Part shown: in pieces, positions 51,972 through 60,329 of the stretch | Numbering within the stretch: position 1 is the first letter of the stretch | How the letters are laid out: the number at the start of each line of letters is the position of its first letter | Source of the DNA: WHTK01 sp963711035 | Lineage (GTDB): Bacteria > Chloroflexota > Dehalococcoidia > DSTF01 > WHTK01 | Direction of reading: 5' to 3' | NCBI GenBank assembly: GCA_963711035.1 | Contig: CAVQCN010000001.1 | Span: forward strand, 744,001-808,000 | DNA length: 64,000 nt | Made by a program: the position numbers and the translations under genes | Notes under the pieces: generated by a model | What the model was told of the DNA's origin: nothing | Seen by the model: the letters and a program-made list of their open reading frames with translations, nothing else | The model's database searches: none

Positions 51972-52932
51972 TCAGCCCGCCAGGCGCGCCGCCAGCTGCC
52001 GGACGTCGTCCGGGCTCACGGCGCCGGGCTGCAAACGGTTGCGCGCGACATGATTGGCGAGCCGCCTCGCTGCGTCGTTGACGGGAGCCGGCACGCCATG
52101 CAGCCGGCCCAGCAGGACGATCTCGCCGTTCAAGTAGTCGCTCTCGACCGAGCCGGTGCCGCGGGCGATACTCTGCCAGCTCGAACCGCCGCCGTGCTTG
52201 GCCGGCTGCGCCACCCGGGCTCGCTGATTGTACTCGCCTGCCGGGACGTAGGTGATACCGGCCGCCTCGTAGACGCTTAGCGTCTCCGCCTCGATCGCCC
52301 TACGCAGGTCGCTCGTATCGACGCCGAGGCCGCAGGCCGCCTGCAACGCACTGCTCGCGTTGCGTATCAGCTTGGCGTGCTTCCAGCGCATGATGTCGTC
52401 CGACACGCGCGAATCGAAACCCGCCGTGTTGAGGTCGGCAGCGACAGCCTCGGCCAGCGCGTCACCGCCGCGCGGGTAGCAGCCGAGGTCGAGGACGCCG
52501 TTGGTGCCCGTCGAGCTGCAGCTGACGACGCCCGGCTCCGTGAACGTGGTCCACATCAGGTTGTTGACGGCGTAGACGCGGCTAAAGCGCCGCGCTGCCA
52601 GCCGTCTCGCTCTCGATGCCGTTCTGGGTGCAGAAGACGGGCACGTCGCTGCCCGCGGACACCTCCAGCTCGAGCAGCGCCGGCGCCGTGTCCTGCGTCT
52701 TCATGCAGAGAAAGACGGCGTCGTCCTCGCGGAAGTCAATCTCGGCTGGACTGCCTACGGCCGGTATCCGCAGCAGCCGCTCACGATCGGGGAAGACGGC
52801 GCGCAGTCCGCGCTCGCGAATCACGTCGAGGTGCCCGCCGCGAGCGATGAGGACGACGTCGAAGCCGGCCTCGAACAGGCAAGCGCCGAGCACGCCGCCG
52901 ATGGCGCCGGCGCCGTAGACGATGTAGCGCAT
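51972..52932 (-). pseudogene. Ketopantoate reductase-like gene 2, one frameshift
   Basis: The N-terminal part from the ATG at 52932 reads YIVYGAGAIGGVLGACLFEA, VFLCMKTQDT and FCTQNGIESE, then leaves the frame at about 52605, where one extra base occurs. In the shifted frame RLAARRFSRVYAV continues to WTTFTEPGVV, MRWKHAKLIRNAS and the C-terminal helices up to 51972. The distance from start to stop is one base too many. The joined product would be about 319 residues and 60-70 percent alike by eye to the neighbour. The ATG lies two bases after the neighbour's stop, so the pair is a tandem duplicate. Confidence 0.85.
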
Positions 52933-52934
52933 CG

Positions 52935-53891
52935 TTATCCGGCCAGCTGCGCCGCCAGAGCCATCACCTCGTCCGCCGTGACGGCGCCGGGCTGCAGGCG
53001 CTCGCGGGCGACGCGGTTGGCGACGCGGCGCACCGCCTCGTTCGCCGGCGTCGGCACGCCGTGCAGGCGGCCGATGAGCACGATCTCGCCGTTCAGGTAA
53101 TCGGTCTCGACGGAGCCGGCGCCGCGGGCGATGCTCTGCCAGCTCGAGCCGCCGCTGGCCACGGGCGGAGCCCACTTCGAGCGTTCGTTGATCTCGTCGA
53201 TGGTCGCGGAGTCGATGCCGGCAGCCTCGTAGACGGCCATCGCCTCGGCTTCGAGCCGGGTGCGCAGCTCTAGCGTCTCGGCCTCGAGGCCGCAGACGGC
53301 CTGCACGGCGTTGCCCAGGTTGCGCAGCAGCTTGGCGTACTTCCAGCGCCGGATGTCGGGCATGACGGCCGACTTGAACGATGCTGCCTCCAATTCGGAC
53401 GTCACGGCCTCGACCGTCGCGTCCGCGCCGGCGGGGAAGCGTCCCATGTCCAGGATGCCGTTGATCGGCGTCGAATGGCAGTTGACGGTGCCAGCCTCCA
53501 GGTAGCTGCACGGCATCATCACGTTGACGCCGTAGACGTTGGCGAAACGCCGCATCGCCAGGCGCTCGTTTTCGACGCCGTTCTGCACGCAGAAGAGGGG
53601 CAGGTCGCTGCCGGCGCAGGCTTCCAGCTGCTGCAGCGCGTCCTCCGTGTCCTGCGTCTTCATGCAGAGCAGCACGACGTCGCCGTCGCGGAACTCGATC
53701 TCGGAGGGATGGGCAACAGCCGGAACGCGCTGATTCAGCTCCTTGTCGGGATAGACGGTGTGCAGGCCCTGCTCCTTGATCGCCGTCAGATGCGGGCCGC
53801 GAGCGATGAGCACGACCTCGTTGCCCCGCTCAAACAGGTTGGAGCCGATCACGCCGCCGATGGCACCGGCCCCGTAGACGATGTAACGCAT
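52935..53891 (-). CDS. Ketopantoate reductase-like (2-dehydropantoate 2-reductase family) protein 1
   Basis: A 318-residue NADPH-dependent reductase. The N-terminal cofactor fold is RYIVYGAGAIGGVIGSNLFE, followed by VLLCMKTQDTEDAL and FCVQNGVENE; the C-terminal catalytic Lys candidate is in IRRWKYAKLLRNLGNAVQAV and a Ser/Asp region in GGSSWQSIARGAGSVETDYLNGEI marks the substrate site. In a tandem with a paralogue and a lactonase, an oxidation role on a different 2-oxo or hydroxy acid is as likely as pantothenate synthesis. GGGAGG lies 6 bases ahead of the ATG. Confidence 0.87.
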   Translation of the reverse strand: MRYIVYGAGAIGGVIGSNLFERGNEVVLIARGPHLTAIKEQGLHTVYPDKELNQRVPAVAHPSEIEFRDGDVVLLCMKTQDTEDALQQLEACAGSDLPLFCVQNGVENERLAMRRFANVYGVNVMMPCSYLEAGTVNCHSTPINGILDMGRFPAGADATVEAVTSELEAASFKSAVMPDIRRWKYAKLLRNLGNAVQAVCGLEAETLELRTRLEAEAMAVYEAAGIDSATIDEINERSKWAPPVASGGSSWQSIARGAGSVETDYLNGEIVLIGRLHGVPTPANEAVRRVANRVARERLQPGAVTADEVMALAAQLAG

Positions 53892-54093
53892 GCATTCCTC
53901 CCGCGATGCGGTGTGACTCTCTGGGTGGGGTCAGCGTACAACAGCGGTTCCACGGAAAGGAGCCCCCGCCAGCCAGCTCGCGGGCCAGTTTCAACGAAAC
54001 GTCACTACGGCTGAGCCCCCGCGCGCAGTACGCCGCAACGCTACTGGCCGCGCCGCGCGTCCCTGCGAGGAAGTGCCCCGACTTGTCGGGGAC

Positions 54094-54157
54094 GGGGAGT
54101 GCGAGGGGTGTCCCCTCGCAGACTCCCCCCGCATGGCCTTCGCCCCCACTACCCCTG
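54094..54157 (-). repeat. G-rich dispersed repeat, copy B (opposite strand)
   Basis: Read on the minus strand it starts caggggtagtgggggcgaag, continues gccatgcggggggagtctgc and ends in a C-run hairpin, as in copies at 7148-7232 and 63885-63976. It lies between the ketopantoate reductase-like gene and the small membrane gene. Confidence 0.75.
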
Positions 54158-54167
54158 TGGTTAGGCA

Positions 54168-54416
54168 CTAGCTCCAGCTGCTCCACAGGAGGAGGAAGAA
54201 GACCAGCGTGACGAGCACGAAGATGGCGAACGGCAGGCAGCCCGGTGTGCCCGCCTGTCGCGCCATGGCGAGGGCGCCGTAGAACAGCAGCACCGTCAGG
54301 CCCAGGGTGACGGCCGGGAGCAACCAACCGATCGGCGCGACGAACACCGCCAGCAAGAAGAACGCCAGCGTGATGCCGCCGACAGCGGCTAGACAGATGG
54401 ATGTAACAGTCCTCAC
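54168..54416 (-). CDS. Small three-helix membrane protein
   Basis: An 82-residue hydrophobic protein of unknown family. Three membrane segments are evident: VTSICLAAVGGITLAFFLLA, WLLPAVTLGLTVLLFYGALA and LPFAIFVLVTLVFFLLLW. No charged catalytic motif or cysteine cluster is seen. The GTG start (54416) has no clear ribosome site. Short C-terminal tail. It sits alone, next to a dispersed repeat. Confidence 0.65.
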   Translation of the reverse strand: MRTVTSICLAAVGGITLAFFLLAVFVAPIGWLLPAVTLGLTVLLFYGALAMARQAGTPGCLPFAIFVLVTLVFFLLLWSSWS

Positions 54417-54464
54417 AGGCAGGCCGCCCGATGCTACGGGGCCGCCCGGTTGTGGTCAAACGGC

Positions 54465-55316
54465 TCAGCGCGTCGCGGCCGCCGACACCCTGTCCAGGAA
54501 GCTCGCGAACGTCGCGGCCAGCTCGTCGTCCTTGGCGGCCCAGAGATCGGTCGGCGCCGTTGGCTCCGTTACCTCGTCGGGCAGGAGGACGTGCAGCTCC
54601 CCGTTCGGCAGGAGACGGGCCGCGTTCTCACCGACGCGACGCGGATGGGTGAGGTCGTTGCCCGGCACGACGCACACCGGCACCGTGATCGAGGCAAGCT
54701 GCTCCTCGGTTGCGCCGATCACGGGATAGTCGACGCTGTCCCAGAAGGCCTGGCGCCAGTGGCTCATGACCTCCATGAAGCGCGCCGGGTGCATCGCCAT
54801 GAGGCGGTCGCGGTTGGACGGGTTTTCGGCGATGCGCTCGGCGAAGAAGGGCGTGGCGCAGACCGCAGCCATGCCGCCGTGCTCGGCCACGTCCATGAAC
54901 TCGGTGTAATAGGTGCCGGCCAGGCGGTTGACGGCGTACTCGCCGCCGGTCACGCGCCACAGCAGCAGGCCGCGCACCGCGTCCGGATGGCGCAGGGCGA
55001 CCAGCATCGCCAGGCGCGAGCCGGCCGAACTGCCGCCGACGAAGGCCGGCAGGCCGCCAAGCTGCCCCAGCAACGCGTGCAGGTCATCGGCCCAGATCTC
55101 GTACTCGGAGTCTTCGCCGTCGATAACGACATCGGAGGCGCCGCAGTTGCGCCGGTCGAAGATCAGGACGCGATAACCGCGATCAGCGATCTTGCGCGCC
55201 AGACCCTCGACGCCTTCCATGGCACGCCGGCCGCCCGGCGACAGCGCCACCCAGGGGCCGCTCTCGCCCAGCACTTCGTAGTTGATGTGCACGCCTCGAA
55301 CTGTCGCTACCGGCAT
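54465..55316 (-). CDS. Alpha/beta hydrolase
   Basis: A 283-residue hydrolase. The oxyanion region is ALSPGGRRAMEGVEGLAR, the nucleophile elbow VGGSSAGSRLAM gives Ser in GGSSAGS, and an acid candidate in VVPGNDLTHP sits before the C-terminal helices; the catalytic His is not obvious at its usual place, where LLPDEVTEP appears, so activity may differ. GAAGGGAG lies 6-7 bases ahead of the ATG at 55316. The family acts on esters, epoxides or C-C bonds. It is followed by the small membrane gene on the same strand. Confidence 0.78.
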   Translation of the reverse strand: MPVATVRGVHINYEVLGESGPWVALSPGGRRAMEGVEGLARKIADRGYRVLIFDRRNCGASDVVIDGEDSEYEIWADDLHALLGQLGGLPAFVGGSSAGSRLAMLVALRHPDAVRGLLLWRVTGGEYAVNRLAGTYYTEFMDVAEHGGMAAVCATPFFAERIAENPSNRDRLMAMHPARFMEVMSHWRQAFWDSVDYPVIGATEEQLASITVPVCVVPGNDLTHPRRVGENAARLLPNGELHVLLPDEVTEPTAPTDLWAAKDDELAATFASFLDRVSAAATR

Positions 55317-55475
55317 CGCCCTGCTCCCTTCTCTGCAGGCGTCATGGTTCGTCGGTAGACATTGGGTTGTCAACTACAGCCTGAGCCCACCGGTTCAGAC
55401 AGACAGCCGTCGGACGGTCCCGGCCGCGCGTGCATCGGGAAAAGGCCTCCCGCGCAGTTCGCCGCCACGCAGTGG

Positions 55476-56336
55476 CTAGACGAAGAAGGGCGCCATGCCG
55501 CGGCGCTGGACCAGCGCTTCCATCTCCGCGTCCGAGGGCCGCGCCTGCGGATTGGCGGCAGCGGCGAGCACCTTGGGCAGGATGGTTACGTCGCCGACGG
55601 TGTTGAGGAAGACGCCGAACCGGCCCAGCACCCAGCTCACCGCCATGTCGATGTCTTCCTGCTCTCGCAGCGGCTCATACCAGGTGTTGGCGTTGTGCTC
55701 CTGGTGCTCGTGCCAGGGGCCCAGCGTGATCGCCTTGATCGTCTGCACCGCGACGCCGCGCTGCGCGCAGACGGCCAGCAGCGCCTCGAAGTCGGCGACG
55801 TAGGCCGGATTCTGCATCATCGGGTAGTTGTAGGGCAGCAGGACGGAGTCGAAGGCGAAACGCTCGAGGCTGCGCATGTGCATGCTGGGCGCGACCACGC
55901 CGTGGCCGGTGACGCCAATGAAACGCGCCAGCCCCAGCTCACGCGCCTCGATCGCGGCCTCGAGGGCGCCGCCGGGCCCCATCGCCGTCTGCCAACCGTC
56001 TTCATCCGTCAGGTTGTGCAGCTGGATGAGGTCGACCTGATCGACGCGCAGGCGCTCCAGCGAGCGGCGAATCTGGTCTCGCGCGGCGGCATAGGTGCGC
56101 TCGCCGGTCTTGGTCGCCAGGAAGAAGCGGTCGCGATAGCGGTCCATCCAGGCGCCGACGCGCAGCTCGGCGTCGCCGTAGCTGGCCGCAACGTCGATGT
56201 GGTTGACGCCGTAGTCCAGGAGCATGGGCAGCAGCGCATCGGCCGTGGCCTGATCGGAGCGTGATAGGGCCGCGGCGCCGAACAGGGTGCGCGTGCTGAC
56301 GTGACCAGTACGTCCAAACGCGAGTGTCTCAATCAT
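55476..56336 (-). CDS. Aldo/keto reductase
   Basis: A 286-residue NADPH-dependent TIM-barrel oxidoreductase. Catalytic residues are Asp and Tyr in HIDVAASYGDAELRVGAWMD, Lys in FLATKTGERT and the QLHNL His further on, the full tetrad. AGGAGG lies 7 bases ahead of the ATG at 56336; the TTG at 56342 is too close to it. Reduces aldehydes or ketones of unknown identity. It stands alone between a hydrolase and a receiver-like gene. Confidence 0.92.
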   Translation of the reverse strand: MIETLAFGRTGHVSTRTLFGAAALSRSDQATADALLPMLLDYGVNHIDVAASYGDAELRVGAWMDRYRDRFFLATKTGERTYAAARDQIRRSLERLRVDQVDLIQLHNLTDEDGWQTAMGPGGALEAAIEARELGLARFIGVTGHGVVAPSMHMRSLERFAFDSVLLPYNYPMMQNPAYVADFEALLAVCAQRGVAVQTIKAITLGPWHEHQEHNANTWYEPLREQEDIDMAVSWVLGRFGVFLNTVGDVTILPKVLAAAANPQARPSDAEMEALVQRRGMAPFFV

Positions 56337-56477
56337 GGCCAATCCTCCTGCTTCGCCTCAGCATATCAGGCCGTGTGGCCCGACTTCCGGTACTGAAGAG
56401 AGGCGACGCATGGCCACGAGAAAGGGGGCCGTAAGGCACTGAGAAGCGAAACGCCGCGGGCAGATGCTAGATACACC

Positions 56478-56837
56478 ATGAAAGTCCTACTGGTCGGCGA
56501 ATCTGCACCGTTGCTGCGCATCTTGCAAGTCGTCTCGGTCCGAGCCGGCTACGATGCCGAGATCGCCAGCACAGCCAGCAGCCTACGCGAGTTGAACCAA
56601 GCCCTGCAGCCGGACCTGCTCGTATTCGACCACGTCCATCCGCTGGACCTGTACATGCTCAACCCACGCATCGCCGGCTTCCACGGCCCCGTGCTGATGC
56701 TGAGCGACAACCCGCACCCCGAGACTGCCCTGTTTCTGCTCGGTACGGAGCACCTGCTGCACAAACCGTTCCACCTGGACGCCATCGTCGGGCGCCTGCG
56801 CGAGCTATCGCAGACAGGCACGCACGCCACGACCTAG
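56478..56837 (+). CDS. Degenerate CheY-like receiver domain protein
   Basis: A 119-residue single receiver domain. The phospho-acceptor Asp51 (LLVFDHVHP), the conserved Ser76 (VLMLSDNP) and the Lys95-Pro pair (HLLHKPF) are all present and correctly spaced, but the N-terminal acidic pair is reduced to one residue (VGESAP, Glu8), so magnesium binding may be weaker. No output domain and no histidine kinase gene nearby. It could work as a phosphate shuttle or a phosphorylation-independent switch. A very strong terminator follows 70 bases downstream. Confidence 0.8.
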   Translation: MKVLLVGESAPLLRILQVVSVRAGYDAEIASTASSLRELNQALQPDLLVFDHVHPLDLYMLNPRIAGFHGPVLMLSDNPHPETALFLLGTEHLLHKPFHLDAIVGRLRELSQTGTHATT

Positions 56838-56906
56838 GTACAGCTAGACCTTCGAGCCCACCCCTTTAGGCGATGTCGTTTCTCGGATATCGAGGGACGC
56901 TGAGGC

Positions 56907-56965
56907 AATCGGGCAAGGGGGCAGTCTGGCAAATCTTGCTCGATTGCCCTCTTGCCCGATTTTTG
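56907..56965 (+). terminator. Strong rho-independent terminator after the receiver gene
   Basis: Arms aatcgggcaag (56907-56917) and its complement (56951-56961) extend inward by a G-T pair and five more pairs (gggca/tgccc), 17 pairs in all, followed by a run of T. The loop is about 20 bases. Confidence 0.8.
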
Positions 56966-56971
56966 ACACGA

Positions 56972-57005
56972 AGAAGGGCGGCAGCCTCGCGACTGCCGCC
57001 CTTCT
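56972..57005 (-). terminator. Terminator of the second LigB-type gene
   Basis: Perfect 13-base stem (agaagggcggcag at 56972-56984, complement at 56993-57005) with an 8-base loop, 25 bases beyond the stop of the leftward dioxygenase gene; tcgtgtcaaaaa follows on that strand. Confidence 0.75.
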
Positions 57006-57030
57006 CTATAAACGCGTTTGCGTCGTGGCG

Positions 57031-58017
57031 TTAGACGCCGACGCTCGTGACGATGCGGTTGGCCTCGTCGACTGCGCTCTCGACTGCCGGCCAGTAGACG
57101 AAGCCGCAGCCCGTGACGCAGCAGTGCGACGGGACGTAGTCCAGCACCTTGGCGCCGCGCTTCATCGCCGCCTGAACCGCGATCCAGGCGCGCACCTCAC
57201 CGGTACCGGCTCGCATGTTGATCGAGTCGAAGGTGAACATGTGCTTCAACGCCTCCAGGTCACCGCGCTCGAAACGCTCGAGCAGCCAGTGGTCGAGGGC
57301 CGTGTCGATCCAGCCGACGTTGAACTCGCCCGGGAAGTGGGAGAGGCCGCCGGAGGCGTAGATCGCGATGCGCTCGTCGCGGGTGCTGCAGATGTCGGCG
57401 ATCGCCTCACCCAGGGCAGCACAGCGCTCGGCGCTTGGCAGCGGCGGGTAGTACTCGTTGATGAAGATGTTCACCAGCGGGATGTCCAGCGCCGGGTTCA
57501 GCGACGGCAGCGGCGCCGATACCATGTGCGAGATGCCGCGTACCGGGTTGCCGCGCGGATCGAACTTGGCCAGGTTGGCAATATCGAAGCCGCGCTTGAC
57601 CAGGCCCTTGTGGATGAAACGAGCCATCTCACCGTGTTGTGGGAAGTGGATAACCTCGCGCTGCTCGATCGGTACATCGACCGGGCCCGTGGGACTGCGG
57701 CCCCAGCTCGGCTCGTCGCCGGTGTAGACCGAGAAGATGGGGTTGTTCGCCTCGTCGAACATGTCGCCCTGGTCGTCGCCGATCATGATCAGGACGTCCG
57801 GGCGATAGGCCTCCAGCTGCCCCCGCAAAGCCGCGAAGGCCGCGTGCATGCGGGTGTAGTAGTCCTTCCTGATCTCGTCGGACTCCATCTCCAGCTTTGC
57901 CGTGTAGGGGAGATGGTTGCGGATCTCAGGCGGACGCCTCTCCAGCACCTCCGGCCACATCTCCCAGGGGCGCCACATACCAGGCGCGTGCGAAGACGCT
58001 AATCCCAGTCCAAGCAT
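57031..58017 (-). CDS. LigB-type extradiol dioxygenase, second copy
   Basis: A 328-residue relative of the gene at 14163-15272. The metal motif GLASSHAPGMW replaces GLGMSHGMGM; VLIMIGDDQGDMF supplies the acidic region, and ASGGLSHFPGEF matches the catalytic SGGLSH segment better than copy 1, so it is the more canonical of the two. The ATG follows GGAGGAGG by 6 bases and lies divergent from the TetR gene with 336 bases between. Expected to open a catechol-type ring. It may be controlled by the upstream leader or by the TetR protein. Confidence 0.85.
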   Translation of the reverse strand: MLGLGLASSHAPGMWRPWEMWPEVLERRPPEIRNHLPYTAKLEMESDEIRKDYYTRMHAAFAALRGQLEAYRPDVLIMIGDDQGDMFDEANNPIFSVYTGDEPSWGRSPTGPVDVPIEQREVIHFPQHGEMARFIHKGLVKRGFDIANLAKFDPRGNPVRGISHMVSAPLPSLNPALDIPLVNIFINEYYPPLPSAERCAALGEAIADICSTRDERIAIYASGGLSHFPGEFNVGWIDTALDHWLLERFERGDLEALKHMFTFDSINMRAGTGEVRAWIAVQAAMKRGAKVLDYVPSHCCVTGCGFVYWPAVESAVDEANRIVTSVGV

Positions 58018-58353
58018 TGTGTACCTCCTCCAATCTTAGATACACATCATCGATCTGCCATTTGGCCTCAGCAAGGAGCCATTCGTCCTCAATTTCGACC
58101 AAATAGGGGCAGCATCGGATGTCTATCTCCCAACGAAGCCGTTGCGGCCTTGACTTACGAAATCACCATCATGAAATCGCCGGCCAGTGTACCGCCTCGG
58201 TTCGCATCTGAGGACATTATACCTCCTAAAGCAATACATTAGTCCGTGCTAACTTGAGTTCATGCTCGTCGCATGCGCCAGGCTTCATCTTGCCCCTCCA
58301 GATGCCGATCACTATCATGGAAACTGACCGACTCGTCAGTCGGTTTTACTGCC
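58018..58353. other. 336-base divergent intergenic region
   Basis: Separates the leftward LigB-type gene from the rightward TetR gene. Contains the TetR promoter and palindrome (58290-58344), a minus-strand TATAAT at 58221-58216, and a 20-codon minus-strand reading frame (58217-58155) preceded by AGGAGG four bases ahead, which could be a leader peptide but is unproven. Confidence 0.5.
58290..58344 (+). promoter_or_regulatory. TetR gene promoter with overlapping operator
   Basis: TTGCCC (58290-58295) and TATCAT (58313-58318) are spaced by 17 bases. The palindrome accgact-cgtc-agtcggt (58327-58344) lies over the expected start of transcription, 9 bases before the ATG. It fits autorepression by the TetR protein and, by read-through, of the menaquinone genes. 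Confidence 0.65.
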
Positions 58354-58959
58354 ATGAAAGAGCAGCAGCGCACCGTTATCCGTCACGAGCAGATCCTCGA
58401 TGCCGCCCTGCGCGTCTTCGCCAAGAAGGGCTATCGCGAATCGGCGGTCGACGACATCGCCACCGAATCAAGCACATCGAAGGGCGGCGTCTACTTTCAC
58501 TTCCCCGGCAAGCAGGCCATCTTCCTCGCTCTGCTCGATCGCTCTGCCGACCGGCTGCGCGGCAAGATCGACGAGGCTATCGCAGCGCACTCCGATCCCG
58601 TCGAGCGCGCCGATGCCGCCCTGCTGGCCGTGCTGCGCACCTTCTCCTCGCACCGTGCCCTGGCGCGCGTCTTCATGATCGAGGCGCTCGGAGCGGGCAA
58701 GGAGTTCCACCAGCGCCTGGCCCAGCACCGCGCTGACTTCGCCGCCATCATCCAGCAGCAGCTGGACGAAGCCGTGGCGCAGGGCGTCATCGAGCCGCTC
58801 GACACCGCCATCGCCGCTACCGCGTGGTTCGGCGCCCTCAACGAGGTCGTCACGCGCTGGCTGCTCACCGGCCAGCCGCGGCGTCTAGAGGACGCATACA
58901 CGTCGCTGCGCCCTCTGCTCTTGCGCAGCGTCGGTGCTCGCGAGGAGGCGCCGGTATGA
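58354..58959 (+). CDS. TetR-family transcriptional regulator
   Basis: A 201-residue repressor. The N-terminal helix-turn-helix is ILDAALRVFAKKGYRESAVDDIA and SKGGVYFHFPGKQAIFLAL, together residues 13-59; the ligand domain follows, with a Val/Leu-rich core and no obvious catalytic motif. The ATG at 58354 is preferred to a longer frame from 58273, which would run through the operator. The stop overlaps the menF ATG (ATGA), so the regulator and menaquinone genes form one operon. The effector may be a fatty acid, a CoA ester or a quinone precursor. Confidence 0.92.
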   Translation: MKEQQRTVIRHEQILDAALRVFAKKGYRESAVDDIATESSTSKGGVYFHFPGKQAIFLALLDRSADRLRGKIDEAIAAHSDPVERADAALLAVLRTFSSHRALARVFMIEALGAGKEFHQRLAQHRADFAAIIQQQLDEAVAQGVIEPLDTAIAATAWFGALNEVVTRWLLTGQPRRLEDAYTSLRPLLLRSVGAREEAPV

Positions 58960-60329
58960 ACGGCTTTGACCAGCTGCGCAGCGACCTCGGCCGCGCCCTC
59001 GCGAACCGCGACGCCCTCTCCCACCACCTGATCAACGTCACGGTAGAGTGCCCGGACTTCGAGCCCTCCACCGTGTACGGCGCCTCTCAGGAGACCTACC
59101 GCGTGTTGTGGCACCAGCCCGAGGCCGGCTTCGCCATGGTCGGCATCGGCGTCGCCGAGCGGCACGAGGCGCACGGTCGCGCCCGCTTCGACCTGCTCAG
59201 CCAGGCGCGCCGCCACGCCCTCGCCAGCCAGCCGCCGCGCGCGCCCGAGGCGCCGCTGGCTTTCCCCGCCGCCTTCGCCGGCCTCTCGTTCAGCTCCACC
59301 CGCGGCGAGGATCGCCTACCGCTACCGGACGGGTTGCTGCTGGTGCCGCGCCTGCTCTTTGTCCGTCAGTCGAGCGGCCCATCGCTGCTCAGCGTCACGT
59401 TGCCTGCCCTGGCGGGTGAGGCGGAGGCAGAAGCCGCCGTTCGCGAAGCCGAGACACTGCTGCGCCAGGAACAAGAAACAGGGCCCATAGAAACGGCAAG
59501 CACCGAGCTCGAACTGACCGAGGACATCGACGTCGATACGTGGTCGGCGGGCGTACTGGAGACGCTGGACGCGATCGAGCAGTCGCAGGTCGAGAAGGTC
59601 GTCCTGGCCCGCACCGTCAGCGCTACGGCTCCAGCCTCGTTCCCGATCCCGTCCATCCTGCGCGCCCTCGCGTCGCGTTACGACCACTGCACCGTCTTCG
59701 CTTACGCGCTGGGCGACGTCTGCTTCCTCGGCGCCACGCCGGAGCGGCTGCTCAAGCTCGAGAACGGCCGCGCCCAGGTCGACTGCCTGGCCGGCTCGAT
59801 CACCATAGGTGAGAACGACTGCGATTCGCACGAGCTGGCCCGCCGGCTACTTGCCGACCCCAAGGAGCGCCACGAGCACGCCGTCGTCGTCAACGCGATC
59901 GACGCGGCACTGCGGCCGACCTGCACGAACATCGAGATGCCTTCCCAGCCCGACATCAAAGGCACCGCCGACGTGCAGCACCTGCACACGCCGGTCACGG
60001 CCACGGTGCGGCCCGGCGCCGACCTGTTCGAGGTGGTCGAGAGCCTGCACCCCACGCCGGCGATGGGCGGCCACCCGCGCGGCGCGGCGCTGCCGCTGCT
60101 GGTGCGCATCGAGGACTTCGACCGCGGCTGGTACGCCGGTCCGCTGGGCTGGGTCGATTCCGCCGGTGACGGCGAGTTCGTCGTCGGCATCCGCTCCGCC
60201 CTGGTCGAAGGCAACCACGCCACTCTGTTCGCGGGCGCCGGCATCGTCGAGGGCTCCGACCCACGGCGCGAGTTCGACGAGACCAACCTCAAGCTGCAGG
60301 CGATGCTATGGGCGCTGCGCCAGAAGTAA
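58956..60329 (+). CDS. menF: Isochorismate synthase
   Basis: Converts chorismate to isochorismate, the first committed step of menaquinone synthesis. The 457-residue protein has the chorismate-binding C-terminal domain with LDAIEQSQVEKVVLARTVS, LAGSITIGEND, GTADVQHLHTPVTATV and HPTPAMGGHPRGAAL. The N-terminal part is variable, as usual. The ATG overlaps the TetR stop, and the last 22 bases overlap menD. Presence of menD, menH and menB in order supports MenF rather than an anthranilate synthase component or salicylate synthase. Confidence 0.93.
   Translation: MNGFDQLRSDLGRALANRDALSHHLINVTVECPDFEPSTVYGASQETYRVLWHQPEAGFAMVGIGVAERHEAHGRARFDLLSQARRHALASQPPRAPEAPLAFPAAFAGLSFSSTRGEDRLPLPDGLLLVPRLLFVRQSSGPSLLSVTLPALAGEAEAEAAVREAETLLRQEQETGPIETASTELELTEDIDVDTWSAGVLETLDAIEQSQVEKVVLARTVSATAPASFPIPSILRALASRYDHCTVFAYALGDVCFLGATPERLLKLENGRAQVDCLAGSITIGENDCDSHELARRLLADPKERHEHAVVVNAIDAALRPTCTNIEMPSQPDIKGTADVQHLHTPVTATVRPGADLFEVVESLHPTPAMGGHPRGAALPLLVRIEDFDRGWYAGPLGWVDSAGDGEFVVGIRSALVEGNHATLFAGAGIVEGSDPRREFDETNLKLQAMLWALRQK

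Noticed and set aside
54168..54416. Idea that the three-helix protein is a toxin or holin
   Set aside because: No antitoxin-like neighbour and no charged tail typical of such proteins; left as unknown.
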